A DNA stretch of 64,000 nucleotides from Frigidibacter mobilis (GCF_001620265.1 NZ_CP012661.1:3578501-3642500); one strand, 5' to 3'; shown: positions 16,418-26,175, counted from the first letter of the stretch. Numbers and translations are program-made. Notes: generated by a model not told the origin, from the sequence alone.

Positions 16418-17695
16418 ATGACCCATCCCCTCACCGCCCCCCTGCAAGCCGAGATCGCCCGCCGTCGTGACGATCTGATCCGCCTCACGCAAGACCTGAT
16501 CCGCATCCCGACGCTGAACCCGCCGGGCCGCAACTACCGGCAGATCTGCGACTATCTGGCCGCTCGGCTGGAAGCCTCAGGTTTCACCTGCCACCTGCTG
16601 AGGGCAGAGGGCGCCCCCGGCGACAGCGAGGCCTATCCGCGCTGGAACCTCGTTGCACGGCGTGAGGGCCGCCGCCCCGGCGAGTGCGTGCATTTCAACG
16701 GCCATCATGACGTGGTCGAGGTCGGCCACGGCTGGACCCGCGATCCCTTCGGCGGCGAACTGGACGGGGATCGCATCTATGGCCGCGGCGCCTGCGACAT
16801 GAAGGGCGGCATCGCCGCCAGCATCATCGCCGCCGAGGCCTTCATCGCCCTCTGCCCCGACTTCGCCGGCGCCATCGAAATCTCGGCCACCGCAGACGAG
16901 GAATCGGGCGGCTTTGGCGGCGTCGCCTGGCTGGCGCAGAACGGCTGGTTCGACAACGTCCAGCACGTCCTGATCCCCGAACCCCTGCACAAGGACCGCA
17001 TCTGCCTTGGCCATCGCGGCGTCTGGTGGGCCGAGGTTGAAACCCGCGGCCGCATCGCCCACGGCTCCATGCCCTTCCTCGGCGATAGCGCCATCCGCCA
17101 CATGGGCGCGGTGCTGGAAGAGATCGAGCGCACGCTCTACCCGCTTCTCGCCGGCAAGCGCACCGCCATGCCGGTGATCCCCGAGGGCGCGCGGCAATCC
17201 ACGCTCAACATCAATTCCATCCACGGCGGCGAGCCAGAACCCGAGCCCGGTTATACCGGCCTGCCCGCGCCCTGCGTCGCCGACCGCTGCCGCATCATCC
17301 TCGACCGCCGCTTCCTGATCGAGGAGGAGGTGGGCGAGGTGAAGGCCGAGGTCACCGCGCTGCTGGAGCGGGTGAAGGCCACCCGCCCGAGTTTCGAATA
17401 CGAGGTGCGCGACCTCTTCGAAGTGCAACCCAGCATGACCGACCGCGAGGCGCCTGTGGTGCAGGCCACCGCCCGCGCCATTGCCTCGGTGCTGGGGGCA
17501 GAGGCCGCCTATGTCGTCTCGCCCGGCACCTATGACCAGAAGCATATCGACCGCATTGGCCGCCTGAAGAACTGTATAGCCTATGGGCCGGGCGTGCTCG
17601 ACCTCGCCCACCAGCCCGACGAGTGGATCGGCGTGCAGGACATGATGGACAGCGCCGCGGTGATGGGGCTGGTGCTGGCGGAGTTGCTGGCATGA
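16418..17695 (+). CDS. M20-family deacylase (ArgE/DapE: acetylornithine deacetylase or succinyl-diaminopimelate desuccinylase-like)
   Basis: A 425-residue zinc-dependent M20 amidohydrolase. The first metal motif NGHHDVVEVG, the GRGACDMKGGIA aspartate, and the ATADEESGGFGG catalytic/metal glutamates are all present, followed by the dimerisation lid (GHRGVWWAEVETRGRIAHGSMPF) and the C-terminal histidine region (PGTYDQKHIDRIG). It removes an acyl group from an amino acid or related amide. It stands alone, with neither arg nor dap genes nearby, so the biosynthetic roles implied by the names are not supported; a catabolic deacylase is equally plausible. Confidence 0.82.
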   Translation: MTHPLTAPLQAEIARRRDDLIRLTQDLIRIPTLNPPGRNYRQICDYLAARLEASGFTCHLLRAEGAPGDSEAYPRWNLVARREGRRPGECVHFNGHHDVVEVGHGWTRDPFGGELDGDRIYGRGACDMKGGIAASIIAAEAFIALCPDFAGAIEISATADEESGGFGGVAWLAQNGWFDNVQHVLIPEPLHKDRICLGHRGVWWAEVETRGRIAHGSMPFLGDSAIRHMGAVLEEIERTLYPLLAGKRTAMPVIPEGARQSTLNINSIHGGEPEPEPGYTGLPAPCVADRCRIILDRRFLIEEEVGEVKAEVTALLERVKATRPSFEYEVRDLFEVQPSMTDREAPVVQATARAIASVLGAEAAYVVSPGTYDQKHIDRIGRLKNCIAYGPGVLDLAHQPDEWIGVQDMMDSAAVMGLVLAELLA

Positions 17696-17811
17696 ACGAG
17701 CGGTTTCAAATGAATGGCACCGGATGCGGCAAAAGCCTGCGCCGCGCCCGAAAATGTGCCCCGTGTACCGGAGCCTTGCGCTAAACTGCACGTGGCACCC
17801 AGGGAGTCCGC

Positions 17812-18531
17812 ATGACCCGTACCGCCCGCCTTGACGGCACCCCACCGCTGGAGATCGCACTGCGCCGCTCCGCGCGGGCGCGGCGCTTCTCGCTGCGGGT
17901 GTCGCGGCTGGACGGGCGAGTGACGCTGACCCTGCCCCAGCACGCGCGCGAGGCCGAGGCGCTGGCCTTTGCCCGCGGCAAGGATGGATGGATCCGCCAG
18001 GTGCTGGGGCAGATGGGCTTCGGGGCGGGGGCTGTGACGGAGCCGGGCCTGCGCTTTGGCGATACCGTGCCGTTCGAAGGCCGGGCGCTGGTGCTGACCC
18101 CGGCCGCGCTGCGCAGCCCGCGGGTGGAGGGCAGCGCGCTGCTGATGCCGGCCGATCCGGCGCGGCTGGTGCCGCGGCTGACGGCCTTCCTGAAGCTGGC
18201 TGCGCGCGACCGGCTGACCGAGGCCTCTGACCGACACGCCGCCGCGCTTGGCCTGCGTTATGCCCGGATCACCCTGCGCGATACCCGGTCCCGCTGGGGG
18301 TCCTGCACCTCGGACGGGGCGTTGATGTATTCTTGGCGGCTGATCCTGGCGCCGCCCGCCGTGCTGGATTACGTGGCTGCGCATGAGGTGGCGCATCTGG
18401 CCGAGATGAACCATTCGCCCGCCTTCTGGGCGGTTGTGGCACGGCTGATGCCGGATTATGCCCGGCACCGGCAGTGGCTGCGCACCGAAGGAGCGGCACT
18501 GCACCGGCTGCGGCCGAACGTTGCCGGTTGA
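17812..18531 (+). CDS. M48-type metal-dependent hydrolase (YgjP/DUF45 family)
   Basis: A 239-residue putative zinc metalloprotease of the YgjP/SprT-like group. The catalytic AAHEVAHLAEMNHSPAFW segment supplies the HExxH zinc ligands and the third histidine, preceded by the family's TRSRWGSCTSDGALMYSWRLILAP motif. No signal peptide or membrane segment, so cytoplasmic. Substrate unknown; the Escherichia coli homologue is often linked to UTP hydrolysis/metalloprotease annotations without firm function. The GntR gene begins 46 nt downstream. Confidence 0.8.
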   Translation: MTRTARLDGTPPLEIALRRSARARRFSLRVSRLDGRVTLTLPQHAREAEALAFARGKDGWIRQVLGQMGFGAGAVTEPGLRFGDTVPFEGRALVLTPAALRSPRVEGSALLMPADPARLVPRLTAFLKLAARDRLTEASDRHAAALGLRYARITLRDTRSRWGSCTSDGALMYSWRLILAPPAVLDYVAAHEVAHLAEMNHSPAFWAVVARLMPDYARHRQWLRTEGAALHRLRPNVAG

Positions 18532-18549
18532 CGTGGCCGGTTGACGCGG
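18524..18549. repeat. Tandem 13-bp repeat before the GntR gene
   Basis: Two adjacent 13-bp units, CCGGTTGACGTGG (18524–18536) and CCGGTTGACGCGG (18537–18549), differ at one base and overlap the end of the metalloprotease gene. Each contains TTGACG, a plausible –35 element; the second places its –10 region over the GTGATCAC palindrome at 18561. The repeat may have duplicated a promoter element. Confidence 0.6.
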
Positions 18550-18560
18550 CCACGGATTTC

Positions 18561-18568
18561 GTGATCAC
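18561..18568. promoter_or_regulatory. GTGATCAC palindrome at the GntR gene start (candidate autoregulatory operator)
   Basis: A perfect 8-bp palindrome (10 bp counting the flanking C…G) ends 8 nt before the ATG of the GntR regulator. The same 8-mer occurs in spaced pairs upstream of sucC and sdhC. It matches the GT-N4-AC pattern of FadR/FCD-type GntR operators. Its position over the promoter/start region would suit autorepression. Function inferred. Confidence 0.65.
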
Positions 18569-18576
18569 GCTGCACG

Positions 18577-19221
18577 ATGCACAAGCCTGTCCGCCTTCCC
18601 GAAACCGCCGCGCATGAGCGGATCTATCGCGCCCTGCGCCAGCAGATCATGCATGGCGAACTGGCACCCGGCCAGGCGCTGACGCTGCGAGGCCTGGGCA
18701 AGACGCATGGTGTGTCGATGACCCCGGCGCGCGAGGCGCTGCGGCGGCTGGCGGCGGAGGGCGCCCTGTCACTGTCGGCCTCGGGCCGGGTCGGCACGCC
18801 CGAGCTGTCGAACGAGCGCATCGAGGAACTGGCGATGCTGCGGGCGCTGATCGAGCCGGAACTGGCCAGCCGGGCTCTGCCGCGGGCCCATATGGCGCTG
18901 ATCGAGCGGTTGCAGGCGATCAACATGGCCAATGCCGAGGCGGTGGTGAAGCAGGATGCAGTCGGCTACATCCGCACCAATCTGGAATTTCACCGGACGC
19001 TCTACCTGCGTGCGCAGGCGCCGGCGATGCTGGCGATCGTGGAAACGGTCTGGCTGCAACTGGGGCCGACGATGCGGGCGCTCTACGGGCGGCTGCGCCG
19101 CTCGGAGGCGCCGCCGCATCACCGCATCATCATTGCTGCGCTGAAGGCGGGGGACGAGCCGGGGTTGCGGCTGGCGGTGCGCACCGATGTGACGCAGGGG
19201 CTGCGGCACCTGGCGGGTTAG
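18577..19221 (+). CDS. GntR-family transcriptional regulator (FadR/FCD subfamily), candidate TCA-cycle regulator
   Basis: A 214-residue GntR protein: winged helix-turn-helix at about residues 13–75 (HERIYRALRQQIMHGELAPG…LGKTHGVSMTPAREALRRLAAEGAL) and an all-helical FCD effector domain (EELAMLRALIEPELASRAL, NLEFHRTLYLRA with a metal-ligand histidine, HHRIIIAALKAGD). No Shine–Dalgarno is visible, so the message may be leaderless or weakly translated; a GTGATCAC site sits just upstream. It is convergent with lpdA, the last gene of the suc cluster, across a shared terminator. Given identical sites at sucC and sdhC, I infer it regulates 2-oxoglutarate dehydrogenase, succinyl-CoA synthetase and succinate dehydrogenase genes. 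Regulators called AkgR and CceR control TCA genes in relatives; I cannot tell whether this is one of them. Confidence 0.85.
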   Translation: MHKPVRLPETAAHERIYRALRQQIMHGELAPGQALTLRGLGKTHGVSMTPAREALRRLAAEGALSLSASGRVGTPELSNERIEELAMLRALIEPELASRALPRAHMALIERLQAINMANAEAVVKQDAVGYIRTNLEFHRTLYLRAQAPAMLAIVETVWLQLGPTMRALYGRLRRSEAPPHHRIIIAALKAGDEPGLRLAVRTDVTQGLRHLAG

Positions 19222-19223
19222 GG

Positions 19224-19246
19224 CCGGCCCGGTTCACCCGGGCCGG
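19224..19246. terminator. Bidirectional hairpin between GntR gene and lpdA
   Basis: A 9-bp perfect stem (CCGGCCCGG at 19224–19232, CCGGGCCGG at 19238–19246) with a 5-nt loop lies between the convergent stops of the GntR gene (19221) and lpdA (19261). No U-run follows on either strand, but position and strength suit a shared terminator in a GC-rich genome. Confidence 0.65.
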
Positions 19247-19260
19247 ATCACCTTGCAATA

Positions 19261-20649
19261 TCAGGCGTGTATCGCCCCGTCGCCGCAGGCAAGCGCCGCC
19301 TCGCGCACCGCTTCCGAGAAGGTGGGATGGGCGTGGCAGGTCAGCGCCACATCCTGGGCGGAGGCGCCGAATTCCATCGCCACGCAGATCTCGTGGATCA
19401 GGTCGCCGGCCGCCGGGCCGATGATGTGGCAGCCCAGAACCCGGTCGGTATCCTTGTCGGCGAGGATCTTCACGAAGCCCTCGCCCATGAACACCGCCTT
19501 GGCGCGGGCATTGCCCATGAAGGGGAACTTGCCGACCTTGTAGGCGCGGCCGGCCTCTTTCAGTTGCTCTTCGGTCTGGCCGACGCTGGCAACCTCGGGC
19601 GAGGTGTATATGACGCCGGGGATGACGCCATAGTTCACATGCCCATGTTTTCCTGCAAGAATTTCGGCAACAGCCATGCCTTCGTCTTCGGCCTTGTGGG
19701 CCAGCATCGGGCCGGGAACCGCATCGCCGAGGGCGTAGATGCCTTTCACACTGGTCTGGAAATGGTCGTCGATCCTGACCATGCCGCGGGGCAGCATCTC
19801 GACCCCAAGCGCCTCCAGACCGAGGCCGGCGGTATAGGGTTTGCGGCCGGTGGCGACCAGCACGGTATCGGCCTCCAGCGTCGCCTCGCTGTCATCCTTG
19901 CGCAGTTTGTAGGTGACGGTGGCCTTGCCCTTTGCCACGTCAACCTTCTGCACGGCGGCGCCCATGATGAACTCAAGCCCCTGTTTCACCAGCATTTTCT
20001 GGAAGGCCTTGACCACCTCTCCATCCATGCCGGGGGTGATGGCGTCGAGGTATTCGACGACGGTGACCTTGGCGCCGAGGCGGGCGTAGACGGAACCCAT
20101 TTCGAGGCCGATCACGCCGGCGCCGATGACGACCAGGGATTTCGGGATCTTGCCGAGCGACAGGGCGCCGGTGGAGGTGACGACGGTCTGTTCATCGACT
20201 TCCACGCCGGGCAGCGAGGCGGGTTCCGAGCCGGTGGCGATGACGATGGACTTCGCCTCGTGGACCTCATCCCCGACCTTGACCTTGCCGGGCTCAACGA
20301 TCGAGCCCCAGCCTTTCAGCCAGGTGACCTTGTTCTTCTTGAACAGGAACTCAATGCCCTTGGTGTTGCCGTCCACCACATCTTGTTTGTAGGCGAGCAT
20401 CTGAGCCCAATCCACAGTGGGAGCCTTGCCCTTCAGGCCCATCTTGGCGAAGTTGTGTTCCGCCTCGTGCAGGTGGTGGGTGGCGTTCAGCAGCGCCTTG
20501 GACGGGATGCAGCCGATGTTGAGGCAGGTGCCGCCAAGCGTCTCGCGGCCCTCGACACAGGCGACCTTCAGGCCGAGTTGCGCGCAGCGGATGGCGCAGA
20601 CATAGCCGCCGGGGCCGGCGCCGATCACGATCACATCAAAGCTTGCCAT
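19261..20649 (-). CDS. lpdA: Dihydrolipoyl dehydrogenase (E3)
   Basis: FAD-dependent E3 subunit (462 residues) that reoxidises dihydrolipoamide of the 2-oxoglutarate dehydrogenase complex with NAD. FAD-binding [11 protein letters not shown] is at the N-terminus, the redox disulfide is Cys42/Cys47 in [13 protein letters not shown], the NAD-binding [17 protein letters not shown] is in the middle, and the C-terminal [15 protein letters not shown] carries the catalytic His/Glu pair. It is the promoter-distal gene of the suc cluster, separated from sucB by two unrelated membrane-protein genes. As the genome shows no pdh genes here, this copy is most likely dedicated to OdhAB. Confidence 0.95.
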   Translation of the reverse strand: MASFDVIVIGAGPGGYVCAIRCAQLGLKVACVEGRETLGGTCLNIGCIPSKALLNATHHLHEAEHNFAKMGLKGKAPTVDWAQMLAYKQDVVDGNTKGIEFLFKKNKVTWLKGWGSIVEPGKVKVGDEVHEAKSIVIATGSEPASLPGVEVDEQTVVTSTGALSLGKIPKSLVVIGAGVIGLEMGSVYARLGAKVTVVEYLDAITPGMDGEVVKAFQKMLVKQGLEFIMGAAVQKVDVAKGKATVTYKLRKDDSEATLEADTVLVATGRKPYTAGLGLEALGVEMLPRGMVRIDDHFQTSVKGIYALGDAVPGPMLAHKAEDEGMAVAEILAGKHGHVNYGVIPGVIYTSPEVASVGQTEEQLKEAGRAYKVGKFPFMGNARAKAVFMGEGFVKILADKDTDRVLGCHIIGPAAGDLIHEICVAMEFGASAQDVALTCHAHPTFSEAVREAALACGDGAIHA

Positions 20650-20739
20650 TTGGGGTCTCCTTCAAGCGTTTTCGGTGTCTGGAAACCGTATGGAAACGAT
20701 ATGGTTTTCATACATACGGGTTGCCACACGGGAATTCGA

Positions 20740-21135
20740 TCAGAACAGGGCGGCGAGGATCATCGCCACCGTCGCAAAGAAGCCGGTGCCCCAGATCACC
20801 GAACGCCAGGGCGTCCAGCCGAGGGCATAGGCGGGAACGTAGAGCACCCGCATCGCAAGGTAGATCCAGGCGCAGGCGGCGGTGAATCCGGTCGCCTGCC
20901 CGCCGAGCGTGACGACGACCACGGCGAGGGTGAAGAGGATCAGCCCCTCGAAATGGTTGTTCAGCGCGCGCTGCAGCCGGGCGGTGCGCGGGCTGAGCGA
21001 CCGAGAGGGCGCCCGGTCGCGGGGGCTGGAGGTGTAGCCGGTCCCCAGCTCCATATTCGCCGGGAGGGCGAAGAGCATGTATTGGACCGCTTGCAGGAGG
21101 CCGGCGAGGGCGAGGGCTGTGAGTTCGGGGGTCAT
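20740..21135 (-). CDS. MAPEG-family membrane protein
   Basis: A 131-residue four-helix membrane protein of the MAPEG superfamily (relatives of microsomal glutathione S-transferase and leukotriene C4 synthase). It has the ELTALALAGLLQAVQYMLFALPAN first helix, the QRALNNHFEGLILFTLAVVVV motif with the conserved asparagine/glutamate, and a last helix near VIWGTGFFATVAMILAALF. Its start overlaps the preceding gene's stop (ATGA). Bacterial members of this YecN-like type have no assigned reaction. It sits inside the suc cluster between sucB and lpdA and is presumably co-transcribed. Confidence 0.82.
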   Translation of the reverse strand: MTPELTALALAGLLQAVQYMLFALPANMELGTGYTSSPRDRAPSRSLSPRTARLQRALNNHFEGLILFTLAVVVVTLGGQATGFTAACAWIYLAMRVLYVPAYALGWTPWRSVIWGTGFFATVAMILAALF

Positions 21136-21644
21136 TTGATCGTGGCCCTGTAGCTGGTTTCTTCAGATATCTTGAAGTGGTTAGCCCCCAGCCACGCGAG
21201 AAAGTAGATCACGAGAGCCGGAGGGAAAAATACCGAAATCACTATGCACAGACCGGCAAACAAGAGCGGCTGGCGCACGAAGGTGGGAAGAACTCCGACC
21301 TTATCCAGTAGATCAATTTGAAAATTCCAGAGGGTGGCCAAGAGTGCGAGCACAGACCAGACAAGGCGCTCGAAGAAATCCCGGTTTGGCACGTCACTAA
21401 CCGAGTTTTCTGAAACCGCCTCTTGAGGCCTCTCCTGCACACTGGTCGCCGGCTCTACGCCTGCTGCCGCCTGCTTCGTTGCGCCGCCAATACTTCTGGA
21501 GATCAGCCACCCAATGAACGCACCCAGAGGAGTCAGAAAAACAGCTGCGTTGTAGGCTGTTCCGCCGACGGCAATCCCCATCGACGAGCCAAGAACAAGA
21601 CCAATGACCGCCCCTGTCACCATAAGTGCATTAGCTTGTGACAA
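21132..21644 (-). CDS. Hypothetical membrane protein, TTG start
   Basis: A 170-residue protein with two N-terminal membrane segments (MVTGAVIGLVLGSSMGIAVGG and AAVFLTPLGAFIGWLIS), a polar 40-residue linker, and two C-terminal ones (LVWSVLALLATLWNFQIDLL and PLLFAGLCIVISVFFPPALVIYFLAWL). The start is a TTG at 21644 with AGGAG 8 nt upstream; the first in-frame ATG at 21623 has none. The gene is noticeably more AT-rich than its neighbours, hinting at later acquisition within the suc cluster. It is translationally coupled to the MAPEG gene. Function unknown. Confidence 0.65.
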   Translation of the reverse strand: MSQANALMVTGAVIGLVLGSSMGIAVGGTAYNAAVFLTPLGAFIGWLISRSIGGATKQAAAGVEPATSVQERPQEAVSENSVSDVPNRDFFERLVWSVLALLATLWNFQIDLLDKVGVLPTFVRQPLLFAGLCIVISVFFPPALVIYFLAWLGANHFKISEETSYRATIK

Positions 21645-21684
21645 GGGCGGATCTCCTAGGTTTCAAGTGCGACGGGGACGTAGC

Positions 21685-23211
21685 TCAAATATCCACCAGC
21701 AACCGCCGCGGATCCTCCAGCGCTTCCTTGACGCGCACGAGGAAGGTCACGGCGCCCTTGCCGTCGACGATGCGATGATCGTAGCTCAGCGCCAGATACA
21801 TCATCGGGCGGATGACGATCTGGCCGTTCATCACGACCGGGCGGTCCTGGATCTTGTGCATGCCGAGGATGCCCGATTGCGGCGGGTTCAGGATCGGCGA
21901 GGACATCAGCGAGCCATAGACGCCGCCGTTGGAGATGGTGAAGCTGCCGCCCTGCATTTCGGCCATCGACAGCTTGCCGTCGCGGGCGCGCAGGCCAAGC
22001 TCGCCGATCTTCTTCTCGATCTGGGCAAAGCCCATCTGGTCGGCGTCGCGCACCACCGGGACCACGAGGCCCGAGGGAGTGCCGACGGCGACGCCCATGT
22101 GGACGTAATGCTTGTAGACCACATCGCCGCCGTCGATCTCGGCATTGACCTCGGGCACTTCCTTCAGCGCGTGGCAGCAGGCCTTCACGAAGAAGGACAT
22201 GAAGCCCATCTTCACGCCGTGCTTCTTCTCGAACTGGTCCTTGTAGGCGTTGCGCAGCTCCATGACGCCGGACATGTCCACCTCGTTATAGGTGGTCAGC
22301 ATGGCGGCGGTGTTCTGCGCTTCCTTCAGGCGGCGGGCGATGGTGGCGCGCAGGCGGGTCATCTTCACCCGTTCCTCGCGGGCGGCATCCTCGGCCGGGA
22401 CCGGGGCGCGCGGGGCGGAAGCGGGGGCCGGGGCGGAGGTCGATGCAGCCGGGGCCTTGGGGGCCGCGGCGGCGCGGGCGACGTCTTCCTTCATGATCCG
22501 GCCATCACGGCCCGAGCCGGTAACCTGATCGGAGCTGAGGCCAGCCTCGGCCATCGCCTTCTTGGCCGAGGGCGCGTCTTCCACGTCCTTCGCCTTGGCG
22601 GCGGGGGTGGCAGCGGCGGGGGCCGGCGCGGCCTCTTCCGACTTCGGCGCGGCGGGCGAGGCGGCGGCGCCTTCCGAGACCACGGCCAGCTTGGCCTTGG
22701 CGTCGACGGTGGTGCCCTCGGGTGCCAGGATCTCGGTCAGCACGCCGGCGACCGGGCTGGGAACCTCGACCGACACCTTGTCGGTTTCCAGCTCGCACAG
22801 CATTTCATCCTGCGCGACCGCGTCGCCCACCTTCTTGAACCAGGTGGCCACGGTCGCCTCGGTCACGCTTTCGCCCAGCGTCGGCACCATCACATCGGTC
22901 ATCTTGCCCTCTTTCGCGCCAGCTTCGGCTTCGGCGCCTTTTTTCGGCTTCACTTCTTCGGGGCCGGCATTCCCGGCCTCGGCGATCTGCGCAAGCAGCG
23001 CGGCAACCCCGACCGTGGTGCCTTCGGGCGCCACGATCTCCAGCAGTTTTCCGGCGGCGGGGGCAGGAACCTCCACCGTCACCTTGTCGGTCTCCAGTTC
23101 GCAGAGCATCTCGTCGGCGGCGACGGTGTCGCCGACCTTCTTGAACCATGTGGCGACGGTCGCTTCGGACACGCTTTCGCCAAGGGTCGGGACGCGGACT
23201 TCGATGGCCAT
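21685..23211 (-). CDS. sucB: 2-oxoglutarate dehydrogenase E2 (dihydrolipoyl succinyltransferase), two lipoyl domains
   Basis: E2 core of the 2-oxoglutarate dehydrogenase complex (508 residues). It has two tandem lipoyl domains: residues about 1–78 with Lys43 and 104–180 with Lys145, both in the ELETDK turn, joined and followed by Ala/Pro-rich linkers; then a peripheral E3-binding domain ([27 protein letters not shown]) and the catalytic domain ending in the SYDHRIVDG active-site motif. Many OdhB proteins have only one lipoyl domain. GGAGG lies upstream of the ATG and only 3 nt separate it from sucA, so the two are co-expressed. Confidence 0.96.
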   Translation of the reverse strand: MAIEVRVPTLGESVSEATVATWFKKVGDTVAADEMLCELETDKVTVEVPAPAAGKLLEIVAPEGTTVGVAALLAQIAEAGNAGPEEVKPKKGAEAEAGAKEGKMTDVMVPTLGESVTEATVATWFKKVGDAVAQDEMLCELETDKVSVEVPSPVAGVLTEILAPEGTTVDAKAKLAVVSEGAAASPAAPKSEEAAPAPAAATPAAKAKDVEDAPSAKKAMAEAGLSSDQVTGSGRDGRIMKEDVARAAAAPKAPAASTSAPAPASAPRAPVPAEDAAREERVKMTRLRATIARRLKEAQNTAAMLTTYNEVDMSGVMELRNAYKDQFEKKHGVKMGFMSFFVKACCHALKEVPEVNAEIDGGDVVYKHYVHMGVAVGTPSGLVVPVVRDADQMGFAQIEKKIGELGLRARDGKLSMAEMQGGSFTISNGGVYGSLMSSPILNPPQSGILGMHKIQDRPVVMNGQIVIRPMMYLALSYDHRIVDGKGAVTFLVRVKEALEDPRRLLVDI

Positions 23212-23214
23212 CAG

Positions 23215-26175
23215 TTATCCTCCGACCGTTAGGGCTTCGTTGACCAGCGCTTCCTGCTCGGCCTTGTGGCGAGAGGCGAGGCCGGTGGCCGGCGAGGCAG
23301 AAGCGGCGCGGCCGACATAGCGGGCGCGGCCGTGGGTGGCGCCGATGCGGCCCAGAACCCATTCGAGATTGGGTTCGACAAAGGTCCAGGCGCCCTGGTT
23401 CTTGGGTTCTTCCTGGCACCAGACGATCTCGGCGCCCAGGAAGCGGCTGAGCTCCTTGACGATGGATTGCGCCGGGAACGGGTAGAACTGTTCCAGCCGC
23501 AGCAGGTAGACATCGTCGATGCCGCGCTTGTCGCGTTCGGCCAGCAGGTCATAATAGACCTTGCCCGAGCAGATGACGACGCGCTTGACCTCGGCATCGG
23601 GGGCCAGCTTGGTGGCGGAATGGCCCTTTTCGGCATCGTCCCACAGCACGCGGTGGAATTGCGAGCCGGTGGTGAACTCGGCGGCATCGGACACGGCCAG
23701 CGGGTGGCGCAGCAGGGATTTCGGCGTCATCAGCACCAGCGGCTTGCGGAAGCTGCGGTGGATCTGGCGGCGCAGGATGTGGAAGTAGTTCGCCGGGGTC
23801 GAGCAGTTGGCGACGATCCAGTTATCCTCGGCCGAGTTCTGCAAGAAGCGTTCGAGCCGGGCGGAGGAGTGTTCCGGCCCCTGCCCTTCGAAGCCATGCG
23901 GCAGCAGCATGACAAGGCCCGACATCCGCAGCCATTTGCGCTCGCCCGAGCAGATGAACTGGTCGAACATGATCTGCGCGCCGTTGGCAAAGTCGCCGAA
24001 CTGCGCCTCCCACATCACCAGCGCGTTCGGCTCGGCCAGCGAATAGCCGTATTCGAAGCCGAGGACCGCGTATTCCGACAGCATCGAGTCGATGGCCTCA
24101 TACTTGGCCTGGCCCGCGCGGATGTGGTTCAGCGGGAAGTAGCGTTCTTCGGTGGTCTGGTCGATGAAGGCCGAATGCCGCTGGCTGAAGGTGCCGCGGA
24201 TGCAGTCCTGCCCGGACAGGCGCACCGGATAGCCCTCGATGGCAAGCGAGCCGAAGGCCAGCGCCTCGGCTGTCGCCCAGTCGAAGCCGGCGCCGGTGTC
24301 GAACATCTTCGCCTTGGCGTCGAGCTGTCGGCCGACGGTCTTGTGCAGGTCGAACCCCTCGGGAACGCGGGTCAGCGCGGCGCCGATCTCGGCCATCGTT
24401 TCAGGGGCGATGGCGGTCTTTCCGGCCTGGTATTCGGCCCCTTCGGAATCGAGCCCGGACCAGCGTCCGTCGAGCCAGTCGGCGCGGTTGGGCTTGAAGT
24501 CCTTGCCGGCCTCGAACTCTTCGTTCAGCTTGGCCTGGAAGGCGGCCTTCATGTCCTCGATCTCGCCCTCGGGGATCAGGCCGTCCTTCACCAGACGCTC
24601 GGTATACAGCTGCAGCGTGGTCTTGTGCGACTTGATACGCTTGTACATCGCCGGGTTGGTGAACATCGGCTCGTCGCCTTCGTTGTGACCGAAGCGGCGA
24701 TAGCAGAAGATGTCCAGAACCACGTCCTTGTGGAACTTCTGGCGGAACTCGGTGGCGACCTTGGCGGCGTGGACCACGGCCTCGGGGTCATCGCCGTTGA
24801 CGTGGAAGATCGGCGCCTCGACCATCAGGGCAATGTCGGTCGGATAGGGCGAAGAGCGGCTGAAATGCGGCGCGGTGGTGAAGCCGATCTGGTTGTTCAC
24901 GACGATATGCATGGTGCCGCCGGTGCGGTGCCCGGTCAGGCCCGAGAGGCCAAAGCACTCGGCCACGACGCCCTGCCCTGCAAAGGCGGCATCGCCGTGC
25001 AGCAGCACGGGCAGCACCTGATGGCGGGTGGTGTCGCCCAGCTGGAACTGCTTTGCGCGGACCTTGCCCAGCACGACCGGGTTCACCGCCTCGAGGTGCG
25101 AGGGGTTGGCGGTCAGCGACAGGTGGACGGTGTTGCCGTCGAAGCTGCGGTCCGACGAGGCGCCGAGGTGGTATTTCACGTCGCCAGAGCCATCCACATC
25201 CTCGGGCTTGAAGCTGCCACCCTGGAATTCGTGGAAGATGGCGCGGTAGGGCTTGGACATGACGTTGGCCAGCACCGACAGACGGCCGCGGTGGGGCATC
25301 CCGATCACCACTTCGCGCACGCCAAGGCTGCCGCCGCGCTTGATGATCTGCTCCATCGCCGGGATCAGCGCCTCGCCACCATCGAGACCAAAGCGTTTGG
25401 TGCCCATGTACTTGACATGCAGGAACTTCTCGAAGCCCTCGGCCTCGACCAGCTTGTTCAGGATGGCACGGCGGCCTTCACGGGTGAAGGTGATTTCCTT
25501 GCCATAGCCCTCGATCCGCTCTTTCAGCCAGCTGGCCTGCTCGGGATCAGAGATGTGCATGTATTGCAGCGCGAAGGTGCCGCAATAGGTGCGCTTCACG
25601 ATGTCGAGGATCTGCCGCATCGAGGCGATCTGCAGTCCCAGCACGTTGTCGATGAAGATCGGGCGGTCCATGTCGGCTTCGGTGAAGCCGTAGGATTTGG
25701 GGTCCAGTTCCGGGTGCGGGGTCTGTTCCGTCATCCCCAGCGGGTCCAGATCGGCGGCGAGGTGGCCGCGGATCCGGTAGGCACGGATAATCATGATGGC
25801 GCGGATCGAATCCAGCACCGCGCGTTTGATCTGGTCATCGCTGACCGACACGCCCTTGGCGGTGGCGGCTTCCTTGATCTTGGCACCGGCGCCCTTGATC
25901 TCGCGCATGGCGGCCGGCCATTCGCCGGTGAGCGCGGCGGTCAGGTCATCATTTGGCATCGGCGGCCAGTCGGCGCGCGTCCAGGAGGCGCCGGCGGCCT
26001 CTTTCTTCACGTCCATCTCGGCATCGCCAAGGCTGCGGAAGAACTCGCCCCAGGCAGCATCGACCGCAGAGGGGTCGGCGGCATAGCGGGCGTAAAGCTG
26101 CTCGATATATTCCGCGTTATGGCCCTGCAGGAAGCTGGAGGCGTGCAGAAGATCGTTGGGGGATTGGTCGGTCAT
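23215..26175 (-). CDS. sucA: 2-oxoglutarate dehydrogenase E1 (thiamine diphosphate-dependent)
   Basis: E1 subunit of 986 residues, the expected length, decarboxylating 2-oxoglutarate and transferring the succinyl group to lipoyl-SucB. It begins with the short SucB-contacting helix (SSFLQGHNAEYIEQLYARYA), and contains the ThDP region (HGDAAFAGQGVVAECFGLS, then NNQIGFTT and FCYRRFGHNEGDEP) and the C-terminal transketolase-like half (GYSLAEPNALVMWEAQFGDFANGAQIMFDQF, LLPHGFEGQGPEHSSARLERFL). It is preceded by a 450-bp gap from sucD that contains strong hairpins, so it may have its own promoter or be subject to attenuation. Confidence 0.97.
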   Translation of the reverse strand: MTDQSPNDLLHASSFLQGHNAEYIEQLYARYAADPSAVDAAWGEFFRSLGDAEMDVKKEAAGASWTRADWPPMPNDDLTAALTGEWPAAMREIKGAGAKIKEAATAKGVSVSDDQIKRAVLDSIRAIMIIRAYRIRGHLAADLDPLGMTEQTPHPELDPKSYGFTEADMDRPIFIDNVLGLQIASMRQILDIVKRTYCGTFALQYMHISDPEQASWLKERIEGYGKEITFTREGRRAILNKLVEAEGFEKFLHVKYMGTKRFGLDGGEALIPAMEQIIKRGGSLGVREVVIGMPHRGRLSVLANVMSKPYRAIFHEFQGGSFKPEDVDGSGDVKYHLGASSDRSFDGNTVHLSLTANPSHLEAVNPVVLGKVRAKQFQLGDTTRHQVLPVLLHGDAAFAGQGVVAECFGLSGLTGHRTGGTMHIVVNNQIGFTTAPHFSRSSPYPTDIALMVEAPIFHVNGDDPEAVVHAAKVATEFRQKFHKDVVLDIFCYRRFGHNEGDEPMFTNPAMYKRIKSHKTTLQLYTERLVKDGLIPEGEIEDMKAAFQAKLNEEFEAGKDFKPNRADWLDGRWSGLDSEGAEYQAGKTAIAPETMAEIGAALTRVPEGFDLHKTVGRQLDAKAKMFDTGAGFDWATAEALAFGSLAIEGYPVRLSGQDCIRGTFSQRHSAFIDQTTEERYFPLNHIRAGQAKYEAIDSMLSEYAVLGFEYGYSLAEPNALVMWEAQFGDFANGAQIMFDQFICSGERKWLRMSGLVMLLPHGFEGQGPEHSSARLERFLQNSAEDNWIVANCSTPANYFHILRRQIHRSFRKPLVLMTPKSLLRHPLAVSDAAEFTTGSQFHRVLWDDAEKGHSATKLAPDAEVKRVVICSGKVYYDLLAERDKRGIDDVYLLRLEQFYPFPAQSIVKELSRFLGAEIVWCQEEPKNQGAWTFVEPNLEWVLGRIGATHGRARYVGRAASASPATGLASRHKAEQEALVNEALTVGG

